Part shown: positions 18,563-27,611 of the stretch, in pieces
Position numbering within the stretch: position 1 is the stretch's first letter
Layout of the letters: every line of letters begins with the position of its first letter
Assembly: GCA_963575745.1 (NCBI GenBank)
Contig: CAUYUJ010011481.1
Coordinates: 316,498 to 353,997, forward strand
DNA length: 37,500 nucleotides
Reading direction: 5' to 3'
DNA from: Prorocentrum cordatum
Taxonomy: Eukaryota; Sar; Dinophyceae; Prorocentrales; Prorocentraceae
Translations under genes and position numbers: made by a program
The notes under the pieces: model-generated
The model's input: the letters and a program-made list of their open reading frames with translations, nothing else
The model's database searches: none
What the model was told of the DNA's origin: nothing

Positions 18563-18776
18563 GTCCTCCTCCTTCTCCCTCCTCCCTCCTCCTCCCTCCT
18601 CCTCCTCCTCCTCCTCCTCCCTCTCCCTCTCCTCCTCCTCCCCCCCCCTCCTCCTCTTCCTCTTGCTCCTCCTCCTCCTCCTCCTCCTCCTCCTCCTTCT
18701 CCTCCTCCCTCCTCCCCCTCCTCCTCCTCCTCCTCCTCCTCCTCCTCCTCCTCCCTCCTCCTCCTCTCCTCTCCTC
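18563..18776. repeat. (TCC)n microsatellite, about 210 bp
   Basis: Mostly TCC with CCCTCC and TTCC variants; GGA on the minus strand. Long Pro/Ser/Leu and Arg/Glu/Gly open frames across it are artefacts. Confidence 0.95.
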
Positions 18777-18875
18777 CGCCCCGCCCCCCCGTCGTGGCCT
18801 CCTCGCCTCCAGAAGGCCCCGCAACAAAGACGCGCCACCGCTTTCCCGGCCGCCCCCCCCCCGAGAGACCAGGCG

Positions 18876-19068
18876 TCAGTCGGGCGTGTCCCCCTACAGG
18901 CGGATGTTGTAAGTTTATGTGTATATATAGATATAAACATACTCTTTAACAAAAAACTCAAAATGTATAGACTCCCAAAATGCTCAAACATAGTCAGCAA
19001 ATCGTCCCCAGACTATGCTTTGCCTATTTTGGGATAGTCCTCCTGTGGAGGGACACGCTCGACTTACA
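18876..19068. mobile_element. MITE family 1, copy 1, 8-bp target duplication
   Basis: Left end AGTCGGGCGTGTCCCCCTAC (18878), right end reading inward AGTCGAGCGTGTCCCTCCAC: imperfect TIRs of about 27 bp. ACCAGGCG flanks it at 18868-18875 and 19069-19076. The interior has a core TCGTCCCCAGACTATG, shared with the other copies. No coding capacity. Confidence 0.85.
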
Positions 19069-19205
19069 ACCAGGCGCCGCTTCGGCCCAGAGACTCGGTG
19101 CTTGGCGAACCCCCGGTGTGCCGCTGCCCACGAGCTCCTCGCTGGCGTCGGCTGGCGCATCGGCGTCGAAGGACGCGGCGAATTCCACCTCTGCACGGCT
19201 AGGGT

Positions 19206-19363
19206 AAAGTCGGGCATGTCCTCCTACAGGCTGATTTTGTAGGAAAAATAAAAAATAGTCAAACAATGCCCGACAAGGGCCAACACTAGTCGACGAATCG
19301 TCCCCATACTATATTTTGACTATTTTTACATATTCCTCCAGTAGAGGGACACCCCCGACTGAA
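19206..19363. mobile_element. MITE family 1, copy 2, 9-bp target duplication
   Basis: Left end AGTCGGGCATGTCCTCCTAC, right end reading inward AGTCGGGGGTGTCCCTCTAC. GGCTAGGGT flanks it at 19197-19205 and 19364-19372. The core is TCGTCCCCATACTATATTTT. An 8-9-bp duplication fits hAT or Mutator-like mobilisation; no transposase is present in this window. Confidence 0.9.
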
Positions 19364-20064
19364 GGCTAGGGTGACACCCACGCCCAAAGCTACGTTCAAC
19401 CAATAAGACGAAGCCACGACGAGGATATATCGCATCGGGCGAGGAGAGATCGAGAATCTCTGAGACCCAGCGCCTCAAGAGGATGTCTCGGCCGCCGCGG
19501 CCTTCTCCGAGCGCTCTGGAACGCTCTGAGAGCGTTCCGAAGCCCTGGCAACGGATTTGCCCTCGTCCCAGCCACGCCCTGCCCACGCCCACGGCTTCTG
19601 GAGTCCGGGCGTCCCGGCGCACTTTCGGGGCAGCGAGCGCGCTGCAGAACAGGGCCCTCCAGGGCCCCGCGAAAGGGCGAGGGTCCAAAAGTCGCAGGCC
19701 TAGAGATTGACACCAACACCAAAATCGGCGGTATGCATCTAACGAGGGAAGAAGATCCCGATCTCGGTGATGGTGGTAATAATCTGGCTTCAAAGCGAAC
19801 GAAATATTGCCACCAACACCGAAATCTAAGGTCTTCGTCCCCATGTGGAGGCAACCCCCTGTGTTGGTGTTGGTGCCCATTTTTAGGCCTCCAAAAAAGG
19901 GTACCTTCTGGGCCCGACAGATGCCCCCGCTCACCGCCACCCATTACAAGCGGCGCCCAGCCCGCACGGGGCTCCCTCGGTGCCGGTCTCGGCTCCGGGG
20001 AGGCCGTCTGCTGGGCCGAGGGTTGTCGCCCCCCGGTTAATGGTGGACGCCCGAAGTGGTTTCA

Positions 20065-20359
20065 AGTCGGGCGTGTCCCCCCCTACAGAGGGATTTTCGA
20101 AAAGAAATGGAAAAAATGCCCCAAAGATACCCCAAAAAGGTCAAACCATACTCAAATGATAGTCCCCAGACTATTTTTTGGGGAAATGTTTAGGGTATTG
20201 TTTGTCCAAAAATGTTTGGGGTATTTTTCGGAAAACTAAGAAATACCCTAAACATTGTCCCAAAAAATAATCTGGGGACTTTTGACCTTTGTGGGGTATC
20301 TTTGGGGCATCTTTTCCATTTCTCGTCGAAAATCCCCCTGTAGGGGGACAGGCCCAACT
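20065..20359. mobile_element. MITE family 1, copy 3: near-complete foldback
   Basis: Left end AGTCGGGCGTGTCC and right end reading inward AGTTGGGCCTGTCC. Here the inverted similarity extends through most of the element (arms about 130-140 bp). Matched blocks include AAGAAATGGAAAA/GAGAAATGGAAAA, ATGCCCCAAAGATACCCC on both arms, and GTCCCCAGACTATTTTTTGG/GTCCCCAGATTATTTTTTGG. A transcript would fold into a long hairpin. No target duplication found. Confidence 0.85.
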
Positions 20360-20435
20360 CAACCCAACAAAAAAAGTTGTCCAAGAACCGACAGCAGGCG
20401 CTGTTGGGCGGGCGGCGTTCTGTCTGCAACGGACA

Positions 20436-20462
20436 ACGTCCGCCCGTAGGAGGACATGATCA
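20436..20462. repeat. MITE family 1, solitary end remnant
   Basis: GTCCGCCCGTAGGAGGACATG matches one TIR of the family in its outward orientation; the other end is not found nearby. Confidence 0.45.
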
Positions 20463-20765
20463 TGTTGTTGGACAGCGAGTCCTGTTCAAAATGGACAGGA
20501 ACTGCTGTTGGGCATCGTACCCATCCCTTCCGTACCCATGTCGATCGTCCTGACTTCAGCGACGCCCACCAACCAACACGGGCTTCCGCGGTGCCGGTTT
20601 CGGCTCCGGAAGGGCCGTCCTGCAGAAAAGAAACTCGGCGCAGAGGAGGGCGGCGAGGGCCCCACGGGATCCCCCGCGTCGAACGGACAGAAAGAAGCAT
20701 CTGGGGTCGACCTAAACGGCGTTGTGGGAACGAAAACGGCCCACGAGATCGCCAAGACACCGGTT

Positions 20766-20940
20766 GCAGTCGGCCCGCATCAGAAAGACGCACGATAAGG
20801 ATGCAGGGGCATTGGAGGGCCATGTTGTCGCTTTTCCAGCGGGGCGCGGCCAGCGAAAGATTCTAAGAATGGGCCGACGGGGCAAGGCTGCAAGGGTACA
20901 CTTGGAAAGGTTGCCCATCCTTGCTATGCGGGTTGGCTCT
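20766..20940. repeat. Dispersed repeat of 175 bp (GCAGTCGGCCCG family), copy 1
   Basis: Aligns along its length with 30904-31075: GCAGTCGGCCCG, GACGCACGA, GGATGCAGGGG, GGGCGCGGCCAGC, ATGGGCCG, and CATCCTTGCT-TGCGGGTTG at the end. Function unknown. Confidence 0.8.
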
Positions 20941-21700
20941 GCTACCCTCGGCCCCCGTCGCTGTTGCCGTCAGCCTGCCGCAAGCAACCCCGGGGGGGCG
21001 CCATCCCTCAACAGGTTCGTGTCGTGGCGACATCGGCCTACGTTTCCCACACCGCGTGGATCGTTCGGCCTTGTACGATCGCGGCATTCCCGTGGCGCAA
21101 ATCACTCGACATTGTCGGGGAGACGTAAGACTCAGGGTCGGGAGACTCAGGATGGCTTCGCGAGGCCGTCAATGACATGTCTAGACCCAATTTGAAATTG
21201 AACGCAAACCCCCGCGGAAGACGCATCCCACAAAACTGGACCGTCAAAATCCACTACGCGCTCGTCAAACTCGTTGACAAACCCGGGCGCCAGCGAACTG
21301 GAGCTGACGTTTCCCCGATATTGGCCGACTCTGGGCCACTCGCGGCTTTCAAACTTGAAGTGCCCTCTCTGGATTCGTCGCGAGTGCAAACGCGGTGCGA
21401 AGCCACAGTCTCCAGGGAACGTCGATATAAACATGTGGGTTCCGTCCTGGCAGATGGAGGAGGACGTTCCGGGGGGACCAGCTCAAGGGGGGAAACATCT
21501 AGAATGAATCGGCGATACACCGCTGATGTACAGTCCGGGCGCGGCCGCAATGAACCCTCGCAAGAAACCCAATCCTGAACAACCGCGCGCGAGGTGCATC
21601 TGAGGGGAAACCCAGAGCACCCTGCACGCGGCAGCTTCTGCAACGGCCGCGGGAAGTCACCGCGCAGCGCGCGGAGCTGAGAAACCCAGGATGCCCGGAC
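20941..21700. other. Low-repeat stretch, coding status unresolved
   Basis: Both strands carry protein-like frames: minus 21147-21434 (FISTFPGDCGFAPRLHSRR, RVVDFDGPVLWDASSAG) and plus 21177-21578 (IPQNWTVKIHYALVKLVDK). Neither is a recognised family, and they overlap on opposite strands, so at most one can be real. Around 21440-21535 the sequence resembles 17830-17930. Confidence 0.3.
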
Positions 21701-21721
21701 GAAAATAATTCAGTTTCTGGA

Positions 21722-22244
21722 TGCGAGGAGGAGGAGGAGGGGGAGGAGGGAGAGGAGGAGGAGGAAGAGGAGGAGGAGGAGGAGGACGAGGAGGAGGGGG
21801 AGGAGGAGGACGAGGAGGAGGAGGAGGAGGAGAAGGAGGAGGAGGAGGAGGAGGAGGAGGAGGAAGAGGAGGAGGGGGAGGAGGGTGACGAGGAGGAGGA
21901 GGAGGAGGAGAGAAGAGGAGGAGGGGGAGGAGGGGGAGGAGGAGGACGAGGAGGAGGAGGAGGAGAAGGAAGAGGAGGAGGAGGAGGAGGAGGGGGAGGA
22001 GGAGGAGGAGGAGGAGGAGGAGGAGGAGGAGGAGGAGGAGGAGGAGGAGGAGGAGGAGGGGAGGAGGGAGAGGAGGGGGGAGGATAGAGGGGGGGAGGAG
22101 GAGAGGGAGGAGGAGGAGGAGAGGGAAGACGAGGAGGAGGAGGAGGAGGAGGAGGAGGAGGAGGAGGAGGAGAGGAGGAGAAGGAGGAGGAGGAGGAGGA
22201 GGAGGAGAGGGAGGAGGGGGGGAGGGGGGAGGGGGAGGAGGGCA
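21722..22244. repeat. (GGA)n tract, about 520 bp
   Basis: Nearly pure purine on the plus strand: GGA units with GGGGGA, GAAGA and GACGA variants. It is the longest microsatellite in the window. Its purine/pyrimidine strand asymmetry makes triplex or G-quadruplex structure possible. Confidence 0.97.
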
Positions 22245-22329
22245 AGTTAGGTGCGCTCGCGTCAACATCTGACATCCTACCCCTCCCTCCCATCCCTTAC
22301 CATGGCGCTGATTTTCTCTATCCGCGGAC

Positions 22330-22577
22330 GCGTGTCGTAGCGGACCTGTGGCTCCGCGCGCGTGTGCGTAGTGGGTGGTGGTGCGCGTGCGTGCGTGCGT
22401 GTGTGCGTGGTTGTGGTTGTTGTGGTGGTGGTGTGTATGTGTGTGCGTGTGTGCGCGCGTGCTGTGGTGTGACGTGGTGTGGCGTCTTGGTGGTTTGGTG
22501 GTGGGCCAGGTGCGTACGTGCGTGATGGCTGTGGTGGTGGTGGTGGTGGCGGCGGTGGTGGTGTGTGTGTCTGTGTA

Positions 22578-22617
<40 letters not shown>

Positions 22618-22645
22618 TGTGTGTGTGTGTGCGTGCGTGCGTGTG

Positions 22646-22697
<52 letters not shown>

Positions 22698-22870
22698 TGA
22701 CTGTGTGTGCGCGCGTGTGATGTGGTGTGACGCGGTGTAGCGTGGTGGTGGTGGGTGGGGTAGTGCGGTGGTGGTGGCGGTGGGCGGTGGTGGTGCGCGT
22801 GCGTGCGTGCGTGCGTTGGTGGGTGGAAGTGGCGGTGGGTGTGCGTGCGGCAGGGCGGGGCGTGGTGCGG
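22330..22870. repeat. (GTGC)n, (GT)n and (GTG)n microsatellite block
   Basis: GTGCGTGC, TGTGTG and GGTGGTGGT units alternate over about 540 bp, 80 bp downstream of the GGA tract. The purest runs are (GT)n at 22561-22630 and (GTGC)n at 22630-22700. Confidence 0.95.
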
Positions 22871-23047
22871 CGCGGTGGTGGCGGGCGGATGGGCGCGCGA
22901 GAAAGAGGCCCGCGCTGGGGCGAGAACGCCGTCCTGAACGACGGAGGCAAAACACCGATCCGAAAATGAGGCCCACGCTGCAGCGGGAGCACGATTCGGA
23001 ACGATTCGGGAGCTGAAATGAGGCCGGCGCCTCAGCGAGAGCAGCAT

Positions 23048-23090
23048 TTTGAAAAAAAAAAAAATAAAAAAAAAAAATAAAAAAAAAAAC
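23048..23090. repeat. A-rich run with AAAAAT interruptions
   Basis: About 40 bases of A broken by T. It could be a retroposed tail, but no retroposed gene was identified upstream. Confidence 0.8.
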
Positions 23091-23184
23091 GCAAGCGAAA
23101 ACCCAAGTCCCGGGAATCCTGGGGGGGGTCTACTACTCCCAGGACGCCATCAGGGGAAGAGGGAGAGTAGTATTCATAGTGAGT

Positions 23185-23312
23185 AATTGTGGAGGACGAG
23201 GAGGAAGGGGAGGAGGAGGGGGAGGAGGGGGAGGGGAGGAGGCGGAGGAGGAGGAGGAGGAGGAGGAGGAGGAGGAGGAGGAGGAGGAGGAGGAGGAGGG
23301 GGAGGGGGAGGG
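23185..23312. repeat. (GGA)n tract
   Basis: Purine tract on the plus strand, ending GGGGGAGGGGGAGGGCC. Paired with the TCC tract 150 bp downstream, in opposite orientation. Confidence 0.95.
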
Positions 23313-23455
23313 CCTCCACTGTATCGGCGATAGCCCCCCCCCGCCCAAATGGCATGTCCGCACGCTCCTGGGCAGGGCAGGCCCGCCGAACCCTCCAGGC
23401 GTCGCCCCTGGACCTGGCACACGTTGAAGACGAGGGAGCAGGGAAGATGGGGAGG

Positions 23456-23716
23456 TCCTCCTCCTCCTCCTCCTCCTCCTTCTCCTCCTCCTCCTCTTCC
23501 TCCTCCTCCCTCCTCCTCCCTCCCTCCTCCTTCCCTCCCTCCCTCCCTCCTCCTCCTCCTCCTCCCCCCTCCCTCCCTCCCTCTCCTTCCTCCTTCCTCC
23601 GCCTCCGCCTCCGTCTCCGCCTCCGCCTCCTCCTCCTCCTCCTCCTCCTTATCCTCCTCCTCCTCCTCCTCCTCCTCCTCCTCCTCCTCCTCCTCCTCCT
23701 CCGCCTCCTCCCTCTC
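23456..23716. repeat. (TCC)n tract with (CCTCCG)n section
   Basis: About 260 bp: TCC, then CCCTCC variants, then CCGCCTCCGCCTCCGTC units, then pure TCC at 23625-23700. Confidence 0.95.
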
Positions 23717-23756
23717 CTGCATAGGGTAGTGGTGGCGGAGAATCGGACCATCAGAC

Positions 23757-23915
23757 AGATACGATAGGACCACCGCTGCGGACATCGTCCAGGCCTAGCT
23801 AAGACCAGGTGGGCAAGGCCTTGACCACATAAGGCACATGCTGCTACGATACGATACGTTACGACCACCGCTGCGGACATCGTCTGGGCCTGGCTAAGAC
23901 CGGGTACATGATGGT
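23757..23915 (+). repeat. Dispersed repeat CTGCGGACATCGTCCAGGCC, copies 2 and 3 in tandem
   Basis: GATACGATAGGACCACCGC and TACGTTACGACCACCGC each lead into TGCGGACATCGTC-GGCC, then GCTAAGACC-GGT. The period is about 98 bp. The third relative is at 17347. Confidence 0.85.
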
Positions 23916-23928
23916 GGGAACACTAATC

Positions 23929-24123
23929 GGCAGCGAGCGAGGGGGGGAAGTGAGAAGGAGAAGGCGTTCTCAGAAGACGGCGGGACTTCTCAGAAGCCCT
24001 CGCGCCTTCTGAGAAATGTTCAGTACCTTCGGGGAAGGCTTAGAACACTTCTTAGAAGGCCCGGGGACTTCCGAGACTTCTGAGAACGCCCGCTTCGACT
24101 CACTCCCCCCCTCGCTCGCCGCC
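23929..24123. mobile_element. MITE-like foldback with GGCGGCGAGCGAG ends
   Basis: Left end GGCAGCGAGCGAGGGGGGG, right end reading inward GGCGGCGAGCGAGGGGGGG, with further inverted GCGTTCTCAGAAG blocks. The interior is rich in TTCTCAGAAG/CTTCTGAGAA palindromes. 195 bp, non-coding. A half copy lies at 29627-29760. Confidence 0.75.
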
Positions 24124-24132
24124 TAACCAAAG

Positions 24133-24274
24133 GGTACCGAGATACAGCTACTCCCGCGACCTCTCCCAAGGCGCGTCCAATCCAGGACTTCGAGGCGAGT
24201 CCAGCCGTTGCGACGAGAGTTTCCCTGGAGGGGCAGCAAAGCGAACACAGGGAAACCGATGTCGCATCGGTACC
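24133..24274 (+). mobile_element. GGTACC-family MITE-like element, copy 4
   Basis: GGTACCGAGATACAGCTACTC, shortened here, then CGACCTCTCCC, CTTCGAGGCGAGTCC and GTTGCGACGAG, ending GCATCGGTACC. It starts ten bases after the foldback element at 23929-24123. Confidence 0.7.
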
Positions 24275-24371
24275 CATCGGTCGGAAGAAGCCAGTGGGTA
24301 GAAGCACGAAGTAATAAGGCGTTAGAAGTAGATTTGCTTTTCGCCCGTCCCCTGAAGAGGAAAAGAGGAAA

Positions 24372-24478
24372 AACCACTCGACTCGGGAAGTAGGAAGGCG
24401 GCTAAACTAGACTGGCATCTGAGAATCCAGACGTACCCACTCTCAACGACAAGAGTGTACCTCTTCGGTCGAGTGGAG
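24372..24478. repeat. Short inverted repeat CCACTCGAC, possible small MITE
   Basis: CCACTCGACTCGGGAAG at 24374 and, reading inward, TCCACTCGACCGAAGAG from 24477. A short non-coding interior. Single copy in this window. Confidence 0.4.
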
Positions 24479-24492
24479 CATCTGCTACAGAA

Positions 24493-24614
24493 TTGATTCA
24501 CCCCAGACTTGATTCTCCCGTCGAGTCACACGTGGAATGCCCCTAGATCCACGAACATCATGAGCATGTCTCGTGGTTCCGACGATCAAATCAGGTCTGG
24601 GGTAGATCGACTCT
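24493..24614. repeat. Short inverted repeat GATTCACCCCAGACTTGATT, possible small MITE
   Basis: The arm at 24495-24514 is matched from 24612 inward by GATCTACCCCAGACCTGATT with a few changes. About 120 bp, non-coding. Confidence 0.45.
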
Positions 24615-24654
24615 CTAGCCGCTCCCCTGCTCGATTCCTCCGCTGGCGGAGAGT

Positions 24655-24786
24655 CGTTGGGTCTGGCCCTGGTGGCGCCGCCTCGGCGACGCGCACCTCC
24701 TCCGGCGGCACCTCGAGGCCCGCGGCCACAGCCTCGCGCAGGATCACGAGGAGGGCCTCCGAGGGCGCGTTCGCGTCCACGTCGGC
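24655..24786 (-). CDS. Candidate exon ADVDANAPSEALLVILREAV
   Basis: After a possible acceptor CGCCAG|GCC (24787/24786) the minus frame reads ADVDANAPSEALLVILREAV, then AAGLEVPPEEVRVAEAAPPG. The composition and GC-ending codons look genuinely coding, with a helical, acidic segment. A GGA tract (minus sense) lies about 75 bases upstream. The pattern DVDANAPSEALL-A vaguely recalls an ankyrin-type repeat, but this is too short to assign. Confidence 0.45.
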
Positions 24787-24861
24787 CTGGCGGGGCGGGC
24801 ACCCGCCGCGGCGCCAGCGGCGGCTCCAGCACCCTCTTCCGCGCCTCCCTACGACCTCCTG

Positions 24862-25236
24862 CAGCTCTTCCTCCTCCTCCTCCTCCTCCTCCTCCTCCTC
24901 CTCCTCCTCCCTTTGACCTCCTCCTCATCCGCCTCCTCCTCCTCCTCCTTCTCCTCCTCCTCCATGTTCTCATCCTCCTCCTCCAGCTCCTCCATTTCAT
25001 CCACTTCCTCTCCTCTTCCTCCTCCTCCTCCTCCTCCTCTTCCTCCTGCTCCTCCTCCCCCTTCTCCTCCTCCACCTCCTACACCTCCTCCTCCTCCTCC
25101 TCCTCCTGCTCCTCCTCCTTCTCCTCCCTCATCCTCATCCTCATCTCATCCTTCCTCCCTCCTCCCCCTCTTCCTCCGCCTGCCCTCACCCTCCTCCTCC
25201 TCCTCCTCCTCCTCCTCCTCCTCCTCCTCCTCCTCC
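24862..25236. repeat. (TCC)n tract, interrupted, about 375 bp
   Basis: TCC blocks separated by CATCCTCATCC, CACCTCCTACACC and TTCCTCC variants. GGA on the minus strand. Confidence 0.95.
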
Positions 25237-25319
25237 ATTGTAGTCAGCTTCGCCGCAGCGTCTGCGACCCGCTGCGCTCCTACGATTCATGCTTGTTCTT
25301 AGTATCCTCCTCCTACTGT

Positions 25320-25566
25320 TACTACTGCCTCTCTCTCTAACCCGCTTCCTCTACCTCTGCCTGCGTGTCTGCCCATCCCTCTTTTGGTATACTTGTTTGT
25401 GTGTTGCTCTCCCTCTCTCTCTCTCTCTCTCCATACATATGTTATGGTGTGTATTCCTGTATTTCTATGTTTTTGTATCTCTTTCTCTCTCTTTCTATAG
25501 ATGTATATGTTTCTCTCAATGGCTCTCTCGTTGTTCTGACTCCCACTCGCTCTACCATTCTAGCTG

Positions 25567-25602
<36 letters not shown>

Positions 25603-25612
25603 TCCACCCCTC
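25320..25612. repeat. (TC)n/(CT)n-rich block
   Basis: CTCTCTCT runs at about 25405-25430, 25483-25497 and 25570-25600 in a pyrimidine-rich, T-rich stretch. Open frames across it are Leu/Ser artefacts. Confidence 0.85.
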
Positions 25613-26039
25613 CTTCAAGGATCCACCGCCCTGTACATCCCGCAGCAGAACTCTGCCCTGTTCTCGCGCGACCCCGTCTGGGCAATGTGGGGACCTGCCG
25701 CGACCCCCTGGCACCCTGACAAGCGGGTTAGACATTGGACGAAACATCGCGATGGACAGCGCAATAACGAAGGGAGTATCGACTTCCAGATGGATGCGTT
25801 CACCAGGACGTAAGCACAAGCGACACGAAGTCTTGCTGAAAGAAGCTACGGTCACGTTTGTCGTCGATCTTCGAGCTCCCTGAGTGGCTCCAGGGCTTCT
25901 GTGGGGGCAAGAATCTCCCGTAGGGGCCACCCGTTACGGGCAAGTTTCTCCTCTGACGTGCACCCCGACCAGCCCCCGGCTCCCGGGGCCTCTCCTGGGA
26001 TCCCCTGCGACGGCCTCCCAGCAAAGAGAGCACAAGGCG

Positions 26040-26262
26040 GCCCTCGAGGCTATAGAGCACCGAGGCTCGAGGCTCGAGGGCCCGGGCCCGAGGCTCGAGA
26101 CCCGAGAGGCTTGGGGCCCTGCGGGGCCGGGGCCGTGCTCGAGGCCCCGGTGGGGACCTGCGGGGCCGGCGGGCCCTGCTCCGGAGCATGCCCGGGGCCT
26201 CCCGCGCCAGAGCCCAGCATGTCGGCACCCGCACCCAGCCCCCACCGCGAGGGGCCAAGGTG
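26040..26262. other. GC-rich island with GAGGCTCGAG/GGGCCCGGGCC repeats
   Basis: Short units GAGGCTCGAG and GGGCCCG recur at 26044-26100. The region is open in several frames on both strands with Pro/Gly/Ala-rich products. A minus-strand frame downstream of the GGA tract (LGAGADMLGSGAGGPG) is possible but low complexity. Confidence 0.4.
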
Positions 26263-26274
26263 GGCCCTCCTGGT

Positions 26275-26340
26275 GTCCTCCTCCTCCTCCTCCTCCTCCT
26301 CCTCCTCCTCCTCCTCCTCCTCTTCCTCCACCCCCTCCTT
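26275..26340. repeat. (TCC)n tract
   Basis: Pure TCC followed by TTCCACCCCC. It lies inside the block that is homologous to 26999-27012 and appears to be an expansion present only here. Confidence 0.95.
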
Positions 26341-26400
26341 CCCTTCCGCCTGCTGCTTCTCCTCCTCCTTCTTCTCTTCCTCAGCAGCCTCTATCTCTGG

Positions 26401-26520
26401 CCCCCCGGTTGCCGCGTCGTCTCGCTCGAGGCGTGCCCGAGCTCGAGCTCGGGGAGGCCTCGTGCGCCTCCTCGCTGGAGCTGGCCCGCTGGCGGCGGTG
26501 GTGTCGCCGTCCCTGCCTCC
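26401..26520 (-). repeat. Duplicated coding-like block, copy A
   Basis: On the minus strand this translates to SSEEAHEASPSSSSGTPRAR with RRG following, parallel in the same frame to copy B at 27013-27130. It may be an exon duplicated with its surroundings, or a dispersed repeat. Confidence 0.6.
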
Positions 26521-26528
26521 TAGCTTTC

Positions 26529-26617
26529 TATATATATATATATCGAAATCTTCCTATCTGTTTATTGATGTGTAGATCTCTCTATATATATATATATATA
26601 TATGTATAGATAGATAG

Positions 26618-26652
<35 letters not shown>

Positions 26653-26654
26653 GA

Positions 26655-26685
<31 letters not shown>

Positions 26686-26695
26686 GTAGATCTCT
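26529..26695. repeat. (TA)n / (ATAG)n microsatellite
   Basis: TATATA runs with AGATAGATAGATCGA and GTAGATCTCT interruptions. Confidence 0.97.
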
Positions 26696-27012
26696 TCTAT
26701 TTATCTACATCGCCAGGCAGGCGACGATTGAATTCAGGCAGCGCTCGTATCGCAGGACGTCAGCCCCCGAGCGTTGTCCGTCCACCGACGCTGCGTTCAA
26801 ATGACAACCCCTGGCTTTCGGAATCCCCTCATGCACGGCAGTAGGCAGGATCAGGGTGGCGCTTGCCGCGCCCCAGGACCAGCAGTTTGCACAGTGTCTG
26901 ACTGCTGCACTGCTGCACTCCAGTAGTTCTGGAGAGACCCGAATCCAGAAGCAAAACGAGATCCTTCTCGTTCGATCTCGTTGAACCAATTTTCAGAATG
27001 GGCCCTCCTGGT

Positions 27013-27130
27013 AGCGTGGTCTCCCTGCTCCGCGTCGTCGCGCTCGAGGCGTACCTGAGCTCCAGCTCGGGTAAGCCTCGTGCGCCTCCTCGCCGGAGAT
27101 GGCCCGCCGGTGGCGGTGGCGCCGCTCCTG
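27013..27130 (-). repeat. Duplicated coding-like block, copy B
   Basis: The minus frame reads RRHRHRRAISGEEAHEAYPS then SSGTPRARRRG. It keeps the same frame as copy A with about three quarters of residues identical, which suggests selection or recent duplication. Confidence 0.6.
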
Positions 27131-27440
27131 CTGCCGATCCCAGGGCCGCCCCAGAGCTCCGACGCCTTGGCTTGCTTCGCAGTGTGGACTCACAGAGGTC
27201 TGGACCCCTTCCCAGGGATCAACTTCTCAATTATTGGACGTCATCGACACCTTCGTCGTAATGTTTCCACAACGGGGGGGTGGGAGGTTCCAGGTCCAGG
27301 GGAGCTTCCTGGAGCCGAACAGGACCTTCCATGAGGGGCCTCGCTGGCGGTGGGCTCAGCTTGGGTCCCGTTGTCCACGCCCAACGAGCGCAGTCGCGAG
27401 AGCAACTCGCCCACCTTGCCATCCAAACATGTGGCCACTG

Positions 27441-27600
27441 CTTACCAGCCTGGAACATATCCCTATCCCTATGTTCGGCATCGCCTCATCACGATGGCGA
27501 CCTTCGGGATTCCCTCAGTCTCTGAGGGTGCATCCCTACGATTGTCATCGCCTTTTGGCGTGCCAATCTCAGGGATAGGGACAAGTTCGAGGCTGGTGAA
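27441..27600. mobile_element. MITE family 3 (TTACCAGCC ends), copy 1
   Basis: Left end TTACCAGCCTGGAACATATC, right end reading inward TCACCAGCCTCGAACTTGTC, both continuing into CCTATCCCT. Flanking pentamers ACTGC and ACTAC are a probable decayed target duplication. Non-coding. Confidence 0.85.
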
Positions 27601-27611
27601 CTACAGCGTGA

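Noticed and set aside
21499-22976. Long Ser/Pro/Leu/Glu/Arg and His/Thr open frames over the GGA and GT blocks
   Set aside because: They are pure products of microsatellite DNA, present in every frame and on both strands.
23048-23090. A-rich run as the tail of a retroposed gene
   Set aside because: No retroposed coding sequence or target duplication was found next to it.
23032-23880. 282-codon Arg/Glu-rich open frame
   Set aside because: It is created by GGA/TCC tracts; its non-repeat ends show no protein similarity.
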